64,000 nt of DNA from Streptomyces liangshanensis (GTDB taxonomy: Bacteria; Actinomycetota; Actinomycetes; Streptomycetales; Streptomycetaceae). Shown one piece after another: positions 50,782 to 59,949 of the stretch. Both the position numbers and the translations under genes were made by a program. The DNA is taken from NCBI RefSeq assembly GCF_011694815.1, contig NZ_CP050177.1:7385501-7449500 (forward strand), given 5' to 3'. Each line of letters opens with the position of its first letter. The stretch's first letter is position 1. The notes under the pieces are model-generated. The model was not told the DNA's origin and made no database searches. It saw only the letters and a list, made by a program, of their open reading frames with translations.

Positions 50782-52383
50782 ATGCCCCTCCTCGCCTCGA
50801 CCCCGGTCGACCGGATGCACACCCCCTACGCCAAGCGGTGGTGGGCGCTCCTGGTGCTGTGCCTGAGTCTGCTGATCATCGTGATGGCCAACACCGCGCT
50901 CATCGTGGCCGCGCCCGACATGACCCGGGACCTCGGCCTGGACAGCAGCGGGCTCCAGTGGGTCATCGACGCGTACACCGTCCCCTACGCGGCGCTGATG
51001 CTGCTCCTGGGCGCGATAGGCGACAAGTACAGCCGCCGCGGCGCGCTCGTGGCGGGCCTGGCGCTCTTCGCGGCCGGCGCCGTGGCGGGCAGTCTGGCCC
51101 ACTCCGCGGGGGCCGTCGTCGCGGCCCGGGCCGTCATGGGGGTCGGAGCCGCGGTGATCATGCCGGCGACCCTGTCCCTCCTCGTGGCGACCTTCCCGCG
51201 CGAGGAACGGGCCCGGGCGATCACCGCCTGGACGGCCACCTCCGGTCTCGGCGTCGCCTTCGGGCCGCTCATCGCGGGATGGCTGCTGGAGCACCACGCC
51301 TGGGGCTCGACCTTCCTCATCAACGTGCCGATCGCCCTGGCCGCGATCGTCGGCGCCTTCGTGCTGGTCCCCCCGTCCCGCGCCCGCGACCTGGGCCGGA
51401 TCGACGTCGTCGGCGGCCTGCTGTCCATCGTCGCCATCGGGTCCCTGGTGTACGCCATCATCGAGGGGCCGCACTTCGGGTGGGGCGCCGGCCCGGTCGC
51501 CGCGGCCGTCGTCGCCGGACTGGGCATCGCCGGCTTCGTGGTGTGGGAACTGCGCCATCCGCACCCGGTGCTCGACGTCCGCAAGTTCCGGGACCGCGCG
51601 TTCAGCGGCTCCACGATCGCGGTCCTGATGTTCTTCCTCGGCACCTTCGGCGCCATCTACTACATCACCCAGCACCTCCAGTTCGTCCTGGGCTACAGCC
51701 CCCTCGAAACCGGGGTCAGGATGCTCCCGCTCGCCGCGGGCGTGTGCGTCGCCGCCGCCGTGACGGGGCGTCTGACGCCCGTGCTCGGCATGCGGACGAT
51801 GGTGGTCACCGGGATGGCCGTCGGCACGGTCGCCGTCCTGCTCCTGACCCGTATCGACGCGGGCTCGACGTACGGCGACTTCCTCGCGCCGTTCATCCTG
51901 CTGGGCTTCGCCGTCGGGCTGAGCGTCGCGCCCTGCACCGACACCATCATGGGGTCCTTCCCGGAGAACGAACTGGGCGTCGGCGGAGGCGTCAACGACA
52001 CCGCCCTCGAACTCGGCGGCTCGCTGGGCATCGCCATCCTCGGCTCCCTGCTGGCGACTTCGTACCGTGACAACCTGACGGACGCCGTGGGCACGGCACT
52101 TCCCCAGGCCCCCCTCGACGCCGCGCGCGACTCCATCGGCGGAGCCCTCGCGGTCGCCGAGCGGCTCGCCCACGACCCGCAGGCCACCCCGGCGCAGGCG
52201 CAGGCCCTCGTCTCGGCGGCGCACTCCGCGTTCTCCGACGCCGTCGCGGCCACGAGCCTCGTAGGCGGCATCATCATGGCCGCCGGGACGATGATCGTGC
52301 TGGCCCTCCTGCCGGGCCGCTCCCACCCGGCACGGCGTGACGCGGCGGTCCCGGCCGATCCCGCCAAGACGCCGGTCGCCTGA
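50782..52383 (+). CDS. MFS transporter of the DHA2 (EmrB/QacA) type
   Basis: A 533-residue drug:proton antiporter with 14 predicted membrane helices. Motif A is LGAIGDKYSRRGALVAGLAL between helices 2 and 3. Motif B lies in RAVMGVGAAVIMPATLSLLV, and motif C in TAWTATSGLGVAFGPLIAGW, the antiporter mark. The N-terminus LIIVMANTALIVAAPDM is typical of the family. A soluble tail of about 30 residues ends the protein. ATG 50782 follows GAAGGAAG. It is divergent from a TetR gene with a nearby operator. The exported compound is unknown. Confidence 0.94.
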   Translation: MPLLASTPVDRMHTPYAKRWWALLVLCLSLLIIVMANTALIVAAPDMTRDLGLDSSGLQWVIDAYTVPYAALMLLLGAIGDKYSRRGALVAGLALFAAGAVAGSLAHSAGAVVAARAVMGVGAAVIMPATLSLLVATFPREERARAITAWTATSGLGVAFGPLIAGWLLEHHAWGSTFLINVPIALAAIVGAFVLVPPSRARDLGRIDVVGGLLSIVAIGSLVYAIIEGPHFGWGAGPVAAAVVAGLGIAGFVVWELRHPHPVLDVRKFRDRAFSGSTIAVLMFFLGTFGAIYYITQHLQFVLGYSPLETGVRMLPLAAGVCVAAAVTGRLTPVLGMRTMVVTGMAVGTVAVLLLTRIDAGSTYGDFLAPFILLGFAVGLSVAPCTDTIMGSFPENELGVGGGVNDTALELGGSLGIAILGSLLATSYRDNLTDAVGTALPQAPLDAARDSIGGALAVAERLAHDPQATPAQAQALVSAAHSAFSDAVAATSLVGGIIMAAGTMIVLALLPGRSHPARRDAAVPADPAKTPVA

Positions 52384-52476
52384 GGGGTCCGCCCGGCGGA
52401 CCGGGCGGACCTCGGAACCCGCCCCGCGCGCCGCGCCGGTACTGTGCCCGGCAGACGATCGACGCGGGGGGCGGGC

Positions 52477-53643
52477 ATGGGCGCGGTGAGGGCGCGGTGG
52501 ATGGTGTCCCGGGTGGCGGGGGTCCTGCTGCTCGTGCTCGCCGCCGGGTGCGGCGGGGCGTCGGCGAAGGCCGGGCCCGGCGCTCCCGCCGGATGGCGGA
52601 CCTGGGCGGTCCGGGCCACCGGTCCCGAACCGGCGGGCCGCTGCCTGCCCACCGAGCGGCTGTTGGTCTGTCCGGCGGCCCCGGCCGGCGTCGTCGCCCG
52701 GTCCGCCTCGACCGGCGAGGTCGTGTGGAGCGTGGGGGCCGGCAAGGGCAGGGGCAGGAACACCGGGGCCGCCGTCGACGGGGACCGCGCCGTCTCCGCC
52801 GGCGGGCGCACCCTCCGCGCCGCCGACCTGGCCGACGGCCGGGCCGCGTGGACGAGGACGCTCCCCGCGGGACGCGCGTTCGGCCCGCCCGCCGTGTCGG
52901 ACGGCAGGGTCTACGCGGTCGCGCACGGCCCGGCCTACACCGATCCGCAGACGCTGCTCGCCTACCGCGCCTCCGACGGAAAGCTCCTCTGGCAGCGGGA
53001 CACCACCACGATCACGCCGTTCGCGCGGGGCGGCCGGGTGATCACCTTCGAGGTCGGCGGCCGCGCCGTCGCCCGGGACGGACGGACCGGCGAGGTGGTC
53101 GCCGCGTCCGACCCCGCCCACCCCTGTCCGTCCCTGATCAGCGCCCCGGGCCGACTGGTCTGTACGGAGGAGCGCACCGCGGCCGGGGACACCTTCCCGC
53201 CCCTCGTACGGGTCGACCCCGCCACACTTCGGTTCACCAGGACGCTGTGGCGGCCGGACGACAAACCGTCCGGCGGCGTGATCTCCCCCGACGGTGTCCT
53301 GGTCCTGCGCACGGTCAACGCCGAGGACCCCTCCACCGGCCGCTGGATCGCCCTGGACCTCACGACCGGGAAGACCCTCTGGCGGACCGAGGGACCCGAG
53401 GACGGCGACGGGAACGACACCGTCGTCCTCGCCGGAACCCGGGCGGTCTGGATCGCCGGGGGACGGCTGGTCTCCGTCGACCCCCGCAAGGGCCCGTACG
53501 CCACGGGCGCCGACGCGCCCCGCCGCTCCCCGGCGTACCCCGAGGCAGCCGGCCGCAGATCCCCGCTGCTGGTGGCGTACGGCACCCACCTCGTCGTCCA
53601 GGCGCGGACGGGCCCCGGACTCCGCTCGGTCACCGCTCCTTAG
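52477..53643 (+). CDS. PQQ-like beta-propeller lipoprotein
   Basis: A 388-residue lipoprotein. The signal peptide ends LLLVLAAGCGGASA, with the lipid cysteine at about residue 25. The rest is made of about seven PQQ-like repeats such as ARSASTGEVVWSVGAG, LRAADLADGRAAWTRTLP, AYRASDGKLLWQRDT and ALDLTTGKTLWRTEG, which build a beta-propeller on the outer membrane face. Such proteins usually lack PQQ and act as scaffolds or ligand binders. ATG 52477 is used. The stop lies 14 bases inside the convergent DUF4387 gene, so the two transcripts overlap. Function unknown. Confidence 0.85.
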   Translation: MGAVRARWMVSRVAGVLLLVLAAGCGGASAKAGPGAPAGWRTWAVRATGPEPAGRCLPTERLLVCPAAPAGVVARSASTGEVVWSVGAGKGRGRNTGAAVDGDRAVSAGGRTLRAADLADGRAAWTRTLPAGRAFGPPAVSDGRVYAVAHGPAYTDPQTLLAYRASDGKLLWQRDTTTITPFARGGRVITFEVGGRAVARDGRTGEVVAASDPAHPCPSLISAPGRLVCTEERTAAGDTFPPLVRVDPATLRFTRTLWRPDDKPSGGVISPDGVLVLRTVNAEDPSTGRWIALDLTTGKTLWRTEGPEDGDGNDTVVLAGTRAVWIAGGRLVSVDPRKGPYATGADAPRRSPAYPEAAGRRSPLLVAYGTHLVVQARTGPGLRSVTAP

Positions 53644-53986
53644 TGGGCAGTCCAGGCAGCTCAGGCAGCGCGGGCAGTTCGAGCTCCAGGAGCGGGGCGT
53701 ACTGCTGGCCCCCGTAGTGGTCGCTGTCCCGCAGGTCGCCCTGGACCACCGGCCGGGGGAGGGACACCTTGACGGCCAGCGCCGACGGGTGGTTCACGAC
53801 CATGACGTCGTCCTCGTCGGTCCCGAACAGGGCCGAGAACAGGGCGGCGTCGAGCACCCCCGTACCGACCAGGGCGTCGTACGTCCGCCGGTCGTGGCAC
53901 ATGAAGTCGAACGTGAGGGTGAACGGGCCCGCGTTCTTCGAGCGGACCAGGGAGCAGTAGTCGAGCAGGGTGGCCATCGGTGTCAC
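53630..53986 (-). CDS. DUF4387 protein, small partner of AtuA-like enzyme
   Basis: A 118-residue protein matching DUF4387: LLDYCSLVRSKNAGPFTLTF followed by DFMCHD, then VVNHPSALAVKVSLPRPVVQ and a Pro-rich tail. The family is regularly found next to, or fused to, AtuA-like (DUF1446) proteins, which implies one complex. Here GTG 53986 overlaps the atuA-like stop (GTGA), so translation is coupled. No catalytic motif is known to me. The C-terminus overlaps the convergent lipoprotein gene. Confidence 0.88.
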   Translation of the reverse strand: MTPMATLLDYCSLVRSKNAGPFTLTFDFMCHDRRTYDALVGTGVLDAALFSALFGTDEDDVMVVNHPSALAVKVSLPRPVVQGDLRDSDHYGGQQYAPLLELELPALPELPGLPTKER

Positions 53987-55344
53987 AGCTCCTCGGTGAC
54001 GGTGCGGAAGAGTTCCGTGGGGGTCACGCCCGTCGCGACGTGGTTGAGGGTGAAGCGGTACAGCGCGCCCCGGTCGGTCTCCGGCGGCGAGTACGGGTAG
54101 GCGAGCGTGCTGACCAGCCCGTCGTACTCGGGGATGGGCAGATGGCTGCTGGCGTGCGCCACGAAGGTCGCGACGGCGTGCGCGGTCGACTGCTCCGGGG
54201 CGGTGACCGTGATGAGGACGCCCAGCTCCCGGGGGAGCGGGGCGGCGGGCTCCGCGCCGGCGAGCACGGCTCCCGCGCCGTAGAGGCGGTAGTCGATGTC
54301 GACGGTCCCCGGGTCGATCTCCCCGCCGAACACGTCGAGGATCTTCGCCTCGAAGTACTTCTTCGCGAACGGCAGCAGGCCGGGGAGGCGTTCGATGACC
54401 ACCCGGTCACGGACCCCGCCGACGATGACGGTCTGGTACCCGACGAGTTCGGCGCCTTCGAGCTTGTTGGTGTAGCCGTCGGCCTCCACGTAGCGGGCAC
54501 CACGCACCCGTACGGTCCGCTCGTCCACCGCCTCGTAGGTGGCGTCCGTCGTGTCGAGCGTGCCGGACGGCTCCACGACATGGAACGGGTCCGCGTTCTC
54601 GTACAGCGTGTGCGCGGCCACCGAGCGCGGGGTGAGCCGGGAGCCCTCGGCGAGGGTCGTCACGTCGAAGTGGTCGTCGCGCAGGTGGACCAGGAGCCCG
54701 TTGGCCGAGGGTGGGACGGCGCAGGCGGCGCCGCACTCGACGGTCTTGGCCATGTGCCAGGTCAGCCCCGGGTCGGCGCCGTACAGATGCGGTACGGCGG
54801 CGAAGAGCGCGGTGTCGCTCGCGCGCCCGGCCAGGATGACGTCGCAGCCGTCGCGCAGGGCCGCCTGGATGGGTTCCACGCCCATCATCGCGACGGTGTG
54901 CCCCCGGGCGAACAGGTCGCGGTCGATGGCCGGCGCGTTCGCGAGGGGGCGGATGCGGCCCGCGTCGTGAAGCGCTCGGAGCCGGGCGGGGTCCTGGTCG
55001 GCGTAGATCAGGCCCAGCTTGAGGTGGAGCCCCTCGGCCGCCGCGATCGTCCGTACGAGAGCGGCCACCCCGTCGACGCCGACGTCACGGCCGCTGGTGC
55101 CGCAGGAGCCGATGACGAGCGGCACGCCGAGTTCGTCCCGGGCCGTGAGCAGGAGCCGCAGGTCGCGCGAGACGGCCTGGGAGGAGAGCTTCGGGACGCC
55201 GGAACCGAGCGCCGAGGGGCCGCTGTCGGTCGACCCGGCGTCGCACGCGATCACGTGCGGCCCGGCGTCGACGCCCCGCCGGAACGCGTCGGCGTCGAAC
55301 CCGGCGCCGAGGGCGCCGGTGGGGGCGAGGATGCGGAATTCCAT
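53983..55344 (-). CDS. AtuA-like (DUF1446) acyclic-terpene-utilisation family protein
   Basis: A 453-residue protein of the AtuA/DUF1446 family. Marks are ILAPTGALGAGFDADAFRRG, VIACDAGSTDSGPSALGSG, VIGSCGTSGRDVGVDGVAAL, ILAGRASDTALFAAVPHLYG and MAKTVECGAACAVPPSANGL, whose paired cysteines are conserved in the family. AtuA takes part in citronellol/geraniol breakdown in Pseudomonas, but most relatives have no known reaction. It is coupled to DUF4387 by a four-base overlap, and the same unit has an MFS importer and a GntR regulator. No atuC/F carboxylase genes are near, so the terpene route itself is unlikely here. Confidence 0.9.
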   Translation of the reverse strand: MEFRILAPTGALGAGFDADAFRRGVDAGPHVIACDAGSTDSGPSALGSGVPKLSSQAVSRDLRLLLTARDELGVPLVIGSCGTSGRDVGVDGVAALVRTIAAAEGLHLKLGLIYADQDPARLRALHDAGRIRPLANAPAIDRDLFARGHTVAMMGVEPIQAALRDGCDVILAGRASDTALFAAVPHLYGADPGLTWHMAKTVECGAACAVPPSANGLLVHLRDDHFDVTTLAEGSRLTPRSVAAHTLYENADPFHVVEPSGTLDTTDATYEAVDERTVRVRGARYVEADGYTNKLEGAELVGYQTVIVGGVRDRVVIERLPGLLPFAKKYFEAKILDVFGGEIDPGTVDIDYRLYGAGAVLAGAEPAAPLPRELGVLITVTAPEQSTAHAVATFVAHASSHLPIPEYDGLVSTLAYPYSPPETDRGALYRFTLNHVATGVTPTELFRTVTEEL

Positions 55345-55479
55345 GGAGGTGTGAGTCCTTCTGTGCGTGATCGGGTGAGCAGTGACCCGTGAACCGCGTG
55401 TGGCGCGGCGGGCGTGAGGTGCGGCGGATGTGAGGTGCGGCTGGGGTGAGGCCGGCGCCGGGACGGTGCCCGGCCGGGC

Positions 55480-56868
55480 TCATCCGGGGGAGCCGGCCGG
55501 CACGTCTCCGCCGGCCGCAACCCCGCCCGCGTTCCGCCGCGCCAGGAGGGTGAAGACCGCGAAGGTGACGGCGCCGAGGACCGCCGCGTTCAGGAGCATG
55601 TAGCGCCAGTCCGTCAGGTCGACGGTGACCCCGAGCAGCGCGGGGCCGAACGCCATGCCGGAGGCGGAGGCGACGGTGTACATGCCCGTGTAGGTCCCCA
55701 GGACCCGGCTGTCGGGCGCCAGGCTCCACAGGGCGACCAGCGCGTTGACCGCGAAGACGGCGTACCCGATCGAGGCCACCGCCATGGAGACCACCGTGGC
55801 GGCGGGCGTGGGCGCGGGGAACCCGATCAGCAGGCCGACGACGAACAGCCCGACGCCGTACCGGATCGCCCGGATCTGGCCCAGCCGGCCGGAGACGTAC
55901 GCGAGCGGGACGACGGCGCAGAGGAAGGCGATCGCGCCGGGCAGCGCCAGCCCCCCGGCCTCACCGCGGGACAGCCCCAGGACCTCGGTGCCGTACGGGG
56001 TCAGCAGGGAGCGCAGGGCCGACCACATCCCGGCGAAGCAGAAGATGCCGAGCATCAGGAGGGCCCTGGCGCCGGTGGGGGCGCGGACCAGGTCCTTGAC
56101 GACCGCCCACGGGGAGGGGATCTCCGCCGCCGCGACGTCCGGCCCGGCGCCCGGCGCGCCTCCCGCCCCGCCGGGCAGGACGGTCTTCGTGTGGTGGCGG
56201 CCGAGGAACGTCCAGGACAGGCCCAGCATGACCAGCATCAGGAACGGCGGGATCGCGAAGGCCAGGGTCGTGCTCCGGTCGATGACCAGCAGGCTGATCA
56301 GGGACGAGACGACGATGGTCAGGCTGACCCCGGCCTTGACGTACCCCTGCGCCTTGCTGCGGTCGCCGGGCGCCACGTAGTCGGAGACCAGGGTCTCGGT
56401 GACCCCCTTGAACGCGTTGGCGATCGCGGCGAAGCCGACCACGCACGCGAGGAGCGCGGGCAGGCTGCCCGCCCGGGGGATGAGCGCGAACGGTACGGCG
56501 GCCAGCGACGCGCCGGCCAGGATGATCGGCCACCGGCCGCGCCGCCCGCGCGCGTGCCGGTCGGAGAGGTAGCCCATCCAGGGCTGGATGAAGACGCCCA
56601 GGACGTTGTCCAGGCCCATGAACAGGCCCACCAGGCCGGCGGAGGTCACGAAGTGGCGCAGTTGGGCGGGAACCTGGGCGTCGTAGAAGTTCCACACCGA
56701 CTCCTGGGCGAACACCGCGAGGGTGACCCAGAGGACCGTCCCGCCGTGCATCCGGCCGGGCGCCGTGGGTGGCCCGTCGGCCGGGGGCGGCTCGACGGCG
56801 GACGGTGGCTTCGCGGTCGGGGGAGCGACCACGCCGGGGGAGGGCGGCGGCGCGTCGTGGGGCATCAT
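55480..56868 (-). CDS. MFS transporter of the GPH/sucrose-like type
   Basis: A 462-residue 12-helix transporter with a Pro-rich N-terminal tail of about 40 residues. Segments such as GLVGLFMGLDNVLGVFIQPW, MGYLSDRHARGRRGRWPIIL (motif A) and FKGVTETLVSDYVAPGDRSKAQG place it near sugar/proton symporters of the glycoside-pentoside-hexuronide and sucrose group. ATG 56868 follows AAGGAG at six bases. A GntR-type site lies 18 bases upstream. It is 135 bases ahead of the AtuA-like gene on the same strand and probably imports the substrate of that pathway. Confidence 0.9.
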   Translation of the reverse strand: MMPHDAPPPSPGVVAPPTAKPPSAVEPPPADGPPTAPGRMHGGTVLWVTLAVFAQESVWNFYDAQVPAQLRHFVTSAGLVGLFMGLDNVLGVFIQPWMGYLSDRHARGRRGRWPIILAGASLAAVPFALIPRAGSLPALLACVVGFAAIANAFKGVTETLVSDYVAPGDRSKAQGYVKAGVSLTIVVSSLISLLVIDRSTTLAFAIPPFLMLVMLGLSWTFLGRHHTKTVLPGGAGGAPGAGPDVAAAEIPSPWAVVKDLVRAPTGARALLMLGIFCFAGMWSALRSLLTPYGTEVLGLSRGEAGGLALPGAIAFLCAVVPLAYVSGRLGQIRAIRYGVGLFVVGLLIGFPAPTPAATVVSMAVASIGYAVFAVNALVALWSLAPDSRVLGTYTGMYTVASASGMAFGPALLGVTVDLTDWRYMLLNAAVLGAVTFAVFTLLARRNAGGVAAGGDVPAGSPG

Positions 56869-56885
56869 GGCGGCTCCTTGCCATA

Positions 56886-56895
56886 TGCTATAGCA
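56886..56895. promoter_or_regulatory. GntR operator in the MFS promoter
   Basis: TGCTATAGCA is a perfect palindrome, continued by AAA. The core GCTATAGCAAA recurs before the GntR gene at 57684. It lies 18 bases upstream of the MFS start. Confidence 0.75.
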
Positions 56896-56948
56896 AAAGT
56901 GAGGTCCGTCGGGCGTCACGTCCCGAGCGGCGGCGAGAGAGGCGGGGA

Positions 56949-57665
56949 TCAGCCGCCGGACAGCTGGAGCAGCGCTTCCCCGTGGTGGTGCGAGGCGAGC
57001 AGCTCGGCGCGCTCCTCGTCCCGGTCCAGGAGCGCGTCGAGCAGCGCCCGGTGCTCGCGGTACCTGCGGCGGAACGCCTCGGCGCGGTCGGGGGCGAGCC
57101 GGACGGTGAGGTCGAGCCGCTCGTCGTCGCTGAAGGCGCGCGCCTGCGCCAGCAGGCCTTCCAGTACGGAGTTCCCGGCGGCGGCCTCGACCTGGTGGTG
57201 GAACTGCCGCAGCCGGCGGAAGACGGTGACGAGCAGTTCGGCCGCCACCGCGTCGGGCCCCCGCTCGGCGAGGGTCCGCTCGATGTCGTCGACCAGCGCG
57301 TCGGTCCCGTCCAGCAGCCCGGTCAGTCCGGCGAGCTGCGACTCGGTGGCGTTGCGGGCGGCCAGGCGGGCCATGAGGGCGGACAGCCTGACCTCCGCCT
57401 CCACGATCTCGGCGCGCGCGGCGGCGGAGTGCTCGGCGACCCGCAGCGCCCGGGGGCCGACCCGTTCGACGACCCGTTCGTGGACGAGCTGGCGCAGGGC
57501 CTCGCGGACGGGGGTGGGGCTCACCCCCAGGCGGGCGGCGAGATCGCGTTCGGTGATCTTCTCGCCGGGCCGCAGCGCGCCCTCCCGGATGCCGTCACGC
57601 AGACGCCGGTAGGCCTGGTCGGCCAGGGACGTCGTCTCCACGGTTCCGAGGGTGTCCTTGCTCAT
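56949..57665 (-). CDS. GntR (FadR/FCD-type) transcriptional regulator
   Basis: A 238-residue regulator. The winged helix is at about residues 10-75 (AYRRLRDGIREGALRPGEKI, LAARLGVSPTPVREALRQLV). The helical FCD ligand domain is at about 85-215, with a Zn/acid-binding type helix FRRLRQFHHQVEAAAGN and REHRALLDALLDRDEERAEL. ATG 57665 is used. Palindromic sites before its own gene and before the MFS gene share GCTATAGCAAA, so it should repress both and be released by a pathway acid. First gene of the GntR-MFS-AtuA-DUF4387 module. Confidence 0.92.
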   Translation of the reverse strand: MSKDTLGTVETTSLADQAYRRLRDGIREGALRPGEKITERDLAARLGVSPTPVREALRQLVHERVVERVGPRALRVAEHSAAARAEIVEAEVRLSALMARLAARNATESQLAGLTGLLDGTDALVDDIERTLAERGPDAVAAELLVTVFRRLRQFHHQVEAAAGNSVLEGLLAQARAFSDDERLDLTVRLAPDRAEAFRRRYREHRALLDALLDRDEERAELLASHHHGEALLQLSGG

Positions 57666-57683
57666 GAAGGCAAGAGTGGGGGC

Positions 57684-57694
57684 GCTATAGCAAA
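57684..57694. promoter_or_regulatory. GntR operator in its own promoter
   Basis: GCTATAGCAAA lies 19 bases before the GntR start and repeats the core of the site at 56886. Self-control is likely. Confidence 0.72.
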
Positions 57695-57820
57695 CAGTCA
57701 ATAGGCTCGTTGCGAGTTGTTTTCCGGGACGTTGCGCCGGTGGCGGGCCGCGACGCGGCCGGTCCCGGCTTGCGGTGGCATCGCCGTGTTTGTCCGCACG
57801 CGTTACCGTTGATCAAGGGC

Positions 57821-59899
57821 ATGACGGCACCACGTGTCCCGCCCGGGAGGTGGGTCTGGGTGTCCTCTGTTCGCCGCGGCAAGATGGGCGTGTTCGTCGT
57901 CCTGCTCGTGTTCGTCGCGCTGCTGTCCTTCGCCCAGGTCCCGACCTCGCACGACGGTGTGATCCGGCTGGGCGGGTTCTCCGTGCTCGCCCCGCTCGTG
58001 GCGAGCGCGCTGCTGTCGTTCCGGCAGACCCTCGTCATCTGCGGCGCGACCATGGTCGGCATCCTCGTCGTGTACGGGGGCGTCTCCGCGCACCTGCCGG
58101 CCGTGCAGCGGATCGTGACCATCACCCTGGTGACCGCGGCGACCGCGATCAGCGTGGTGGTGTGCCGGATCCGGCTGGAGCGGGAGGAGCGGATCACCCG
58201 GCTCATGTTCGCCCGGGACCGGCTGACGCTGCTCACCGACGCGGGCGTACGGGTCGGCTCGACGCTCGACACCGCCCGTACCGCGCAGGAACTGGCCGAC
58301 GTGGCCGTCCCCCGCTTCGCCGACCTCGCCGTCGTGGACCTCTTCGACACCGTCCTGCACGGCGACGAACCCCCTCCCTTGCCCGCGTCCGGTCCGATCA
58401 CCCTGCGGAGAGTGGCCCGCGGCGCGGCGGGGGGCCGGGGGCCGGAAACGGCGGGGGAGCCCGGCGGGCTGCACGCGTACCCGCCCGACTCGGTGCCCGG
58501 GCGCTCCCTCGCGCTCGGCCGGGCGACCCGGGCCCGCATCGACGGCGGGAGCGGGGCGGCCGGCTGGCCGGGCCCGGCGACCGGTCCCGCGGCGCGGGCC
58601 CACCGGCACCACGCCGCCTCGGGCATCGCCGTACCGCTGCGGGCGCGGGGGGTCACCCTGGGCCTGGCCGTGTTCGTACGGGACGCGCGGGCGGAGCCGT
58701 TCGACGACGACGACCTGCTGCTGGCCGAGGAGATCGGGGCGAGGGCGGCGGTCTGTGTCGACAACGCCCGCCGCTACAGCCGCGAGCACCGGACCTCGCT
58801 CAAGCTCCAGCAGAGCCTGCTCCCGAAACGGCTGCCCGAGCTGGCCGCCGTCGAGACCGCGAGCCGCTACCTGCCCGCCGGCTCCGTGTCGGAGATGGGC
58901 GGCGACTGGTTCGACGTCATCCGGCTCTCCGGCTCGCGGGTCGGGCTGGTCGTGGGGGACGTCCTCGGGCACGGCCTCCAGGCCTCGGCCACCATGGGCC
59001 GCCTGCGGTCCGCGGTACGGACCCTCGCCGACATGGACCTGTCTCCCGACGAACTCCTCACCCATCTGGACGACGTCCTCGGCCCCCTGCGCGCCGAGTC
59101 CGACGAGGGCGACGAGGGCGACACGGCCGGGGCGACGGGCGCCACGTGCCTGTACGCGGTCTACGACCCCGTCGCCCTCACCTGCACCCTCGCCCGCGCC
59201 GGACACCCGGCGCCGGTGCTGGTGCTCCCCGACGGCGGCGCCGCGTTCGTCGACGTCCCCGAGGGGCCGCCGCTGGGCGTGGGGGGACTGCCGTTCGAGG
59301 CCACCGAGGTACGGATCCCGGAGGGCAGCCTGCTCGCCCTCTTCACGAACGGCCTCCTGTCGGCGCCCCGGCGCGACGACGGCCGCGACCCCCGCGACGC
59401 CCTCAGGTCCGCCCTGGCGGCCCCGCGCGCCTCGCTCGACGCCACCTGCGAGGCCGTGCTCGCGGCGATGCTGGACGGCGGCCCGGCGGACGACATCGCG
59501 CTCCTCCTCGCCCGTACCCACGCCCTGGGCGCCGGCCAGGTCGCCACCTGGGACGTGCCGGCCGATCCCCGCGCCGTGGGCGGCGCCCGGGAGTTCGCCA
59601 CGGGCCAGCTGGAGACCTGGGGGCTGGCCGACGCCGCCTTCACGATCGAGCTGGTCGTCAGCGAACTGGTCACCAACGCCATCCGGTACGGGAGCGGCCC
59701 GATCCAGCTGCGCCTGATCCGGGAGGACGGGGTGATCTGCGAGGTGTCCGACCGCAGCAGCGTCTCCCCGCACCTGCGCCGGGCCCGCAGCGACGAGGAG
59801 AACGGCCGGGGGCTCTTCATCATTGCCCAGCTGACTGAGCGCTGGGGGACGCGCTACACGCGGGCGGGCAAGACGATCTGGGCCGAGATCCCGCTCTGA
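57821..59899 (+). CDS. membrane GAF-PP2C (SpoIIE-type) phosphatase with HATPase domain
   Basis: A 692-residue membrane-bound partner-switching protein. The first 110 residues hold about four membrane helices (VFVVLLVFVALLSFAQV, VLAPLVASALLSF, VICGATMVGILVVYGGV, ITLVTAATAISVVVC). A GAF domain follows to about residue 315. Then comes the SpoIIE phosphatase (about 330-550; EMGGDWFDVIRL, VVGDVLGHGLQASATMG, ARAGHPAPVLVLP, GGPADDIALLLARTH). The C-terminal RsbW-like ATPase is at about 565-690 (VVSELVTNAIRYGSG, ENGRGLFIIAQL). ATG 57821 is given; GTG 57860 with GGGAGG upstream is an alternative. No STAS gene is adjacent. It is the only one of the four phosphatases here that sits in the membrane. Confidence 0.9.
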   Translation: MTAPRVPPGRWVWVSSVRRGKMGVFVVLLVFVALLSFAQVPTSHDGVIRLGGFSVLAPLVASALLSFRQTLVICGATMVGILVVYGGVSAHLPAVQRIVTITLVTAATAISVVVCRIRLEREERITRLMFARDRLTLLTDAGVRVGSTLDTARTAQELADVAVPRFADLAVVDLFDTVLHGDEPPPLPASGPITLRRVARGAAGGRGPETAGEPGGLHAYPPDSVPGRSLALGRATRARIDGGSGAAGWPGPATGPAARAHRHHAASGIAVPLRARGVTLGLAVFVRDARAEPFDDDDLLLAEEIGARAAVCVDNARRYSREHRTSLKLQQSLLPKRLPELAAVETASRYLPAGSVSEMGGDWFDVIRLSGSRVGLVVGDVLGHGLQASATMGRLRSAVRTLADMDLSPDELLTHLDDVLGPLRAESDEGDEGDTAGATGATCLYAVYDPVALTCTLARAGHPAPVLVLPDGGAAFVDVPEGPPLGVGGLPFEATEVRIPEGSLLALFTNGLLSAPRRDDGRDPRDALRSALAAPRASLDATCEAVLAAMLDGGPADDIALLLARTHALGAGQVATWDVPADPRAVGGAREFATGQLETWGLADAAFTIELVVSELVTNAIRYGSGPIQLRLIREDGVICEVSDRSSVSPHLRRARSDEENGRGLFIIAQLTERWGTRYTRAGKTIWAEIPL

Positions 59900-59949
59900 G
59901 ACGGCCGGCGCCTGGACATTTTGTCCGACCTGGAATTACAGTCCGGCCC

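Noticed and set aside
50701..53589. 962-codon minus-strand frame through the MFS and lipoprotein genes
   Set aside because: It spans two well-supported genes and the operator region and carries low-complexity Gly/Arg/Asp sequence only.
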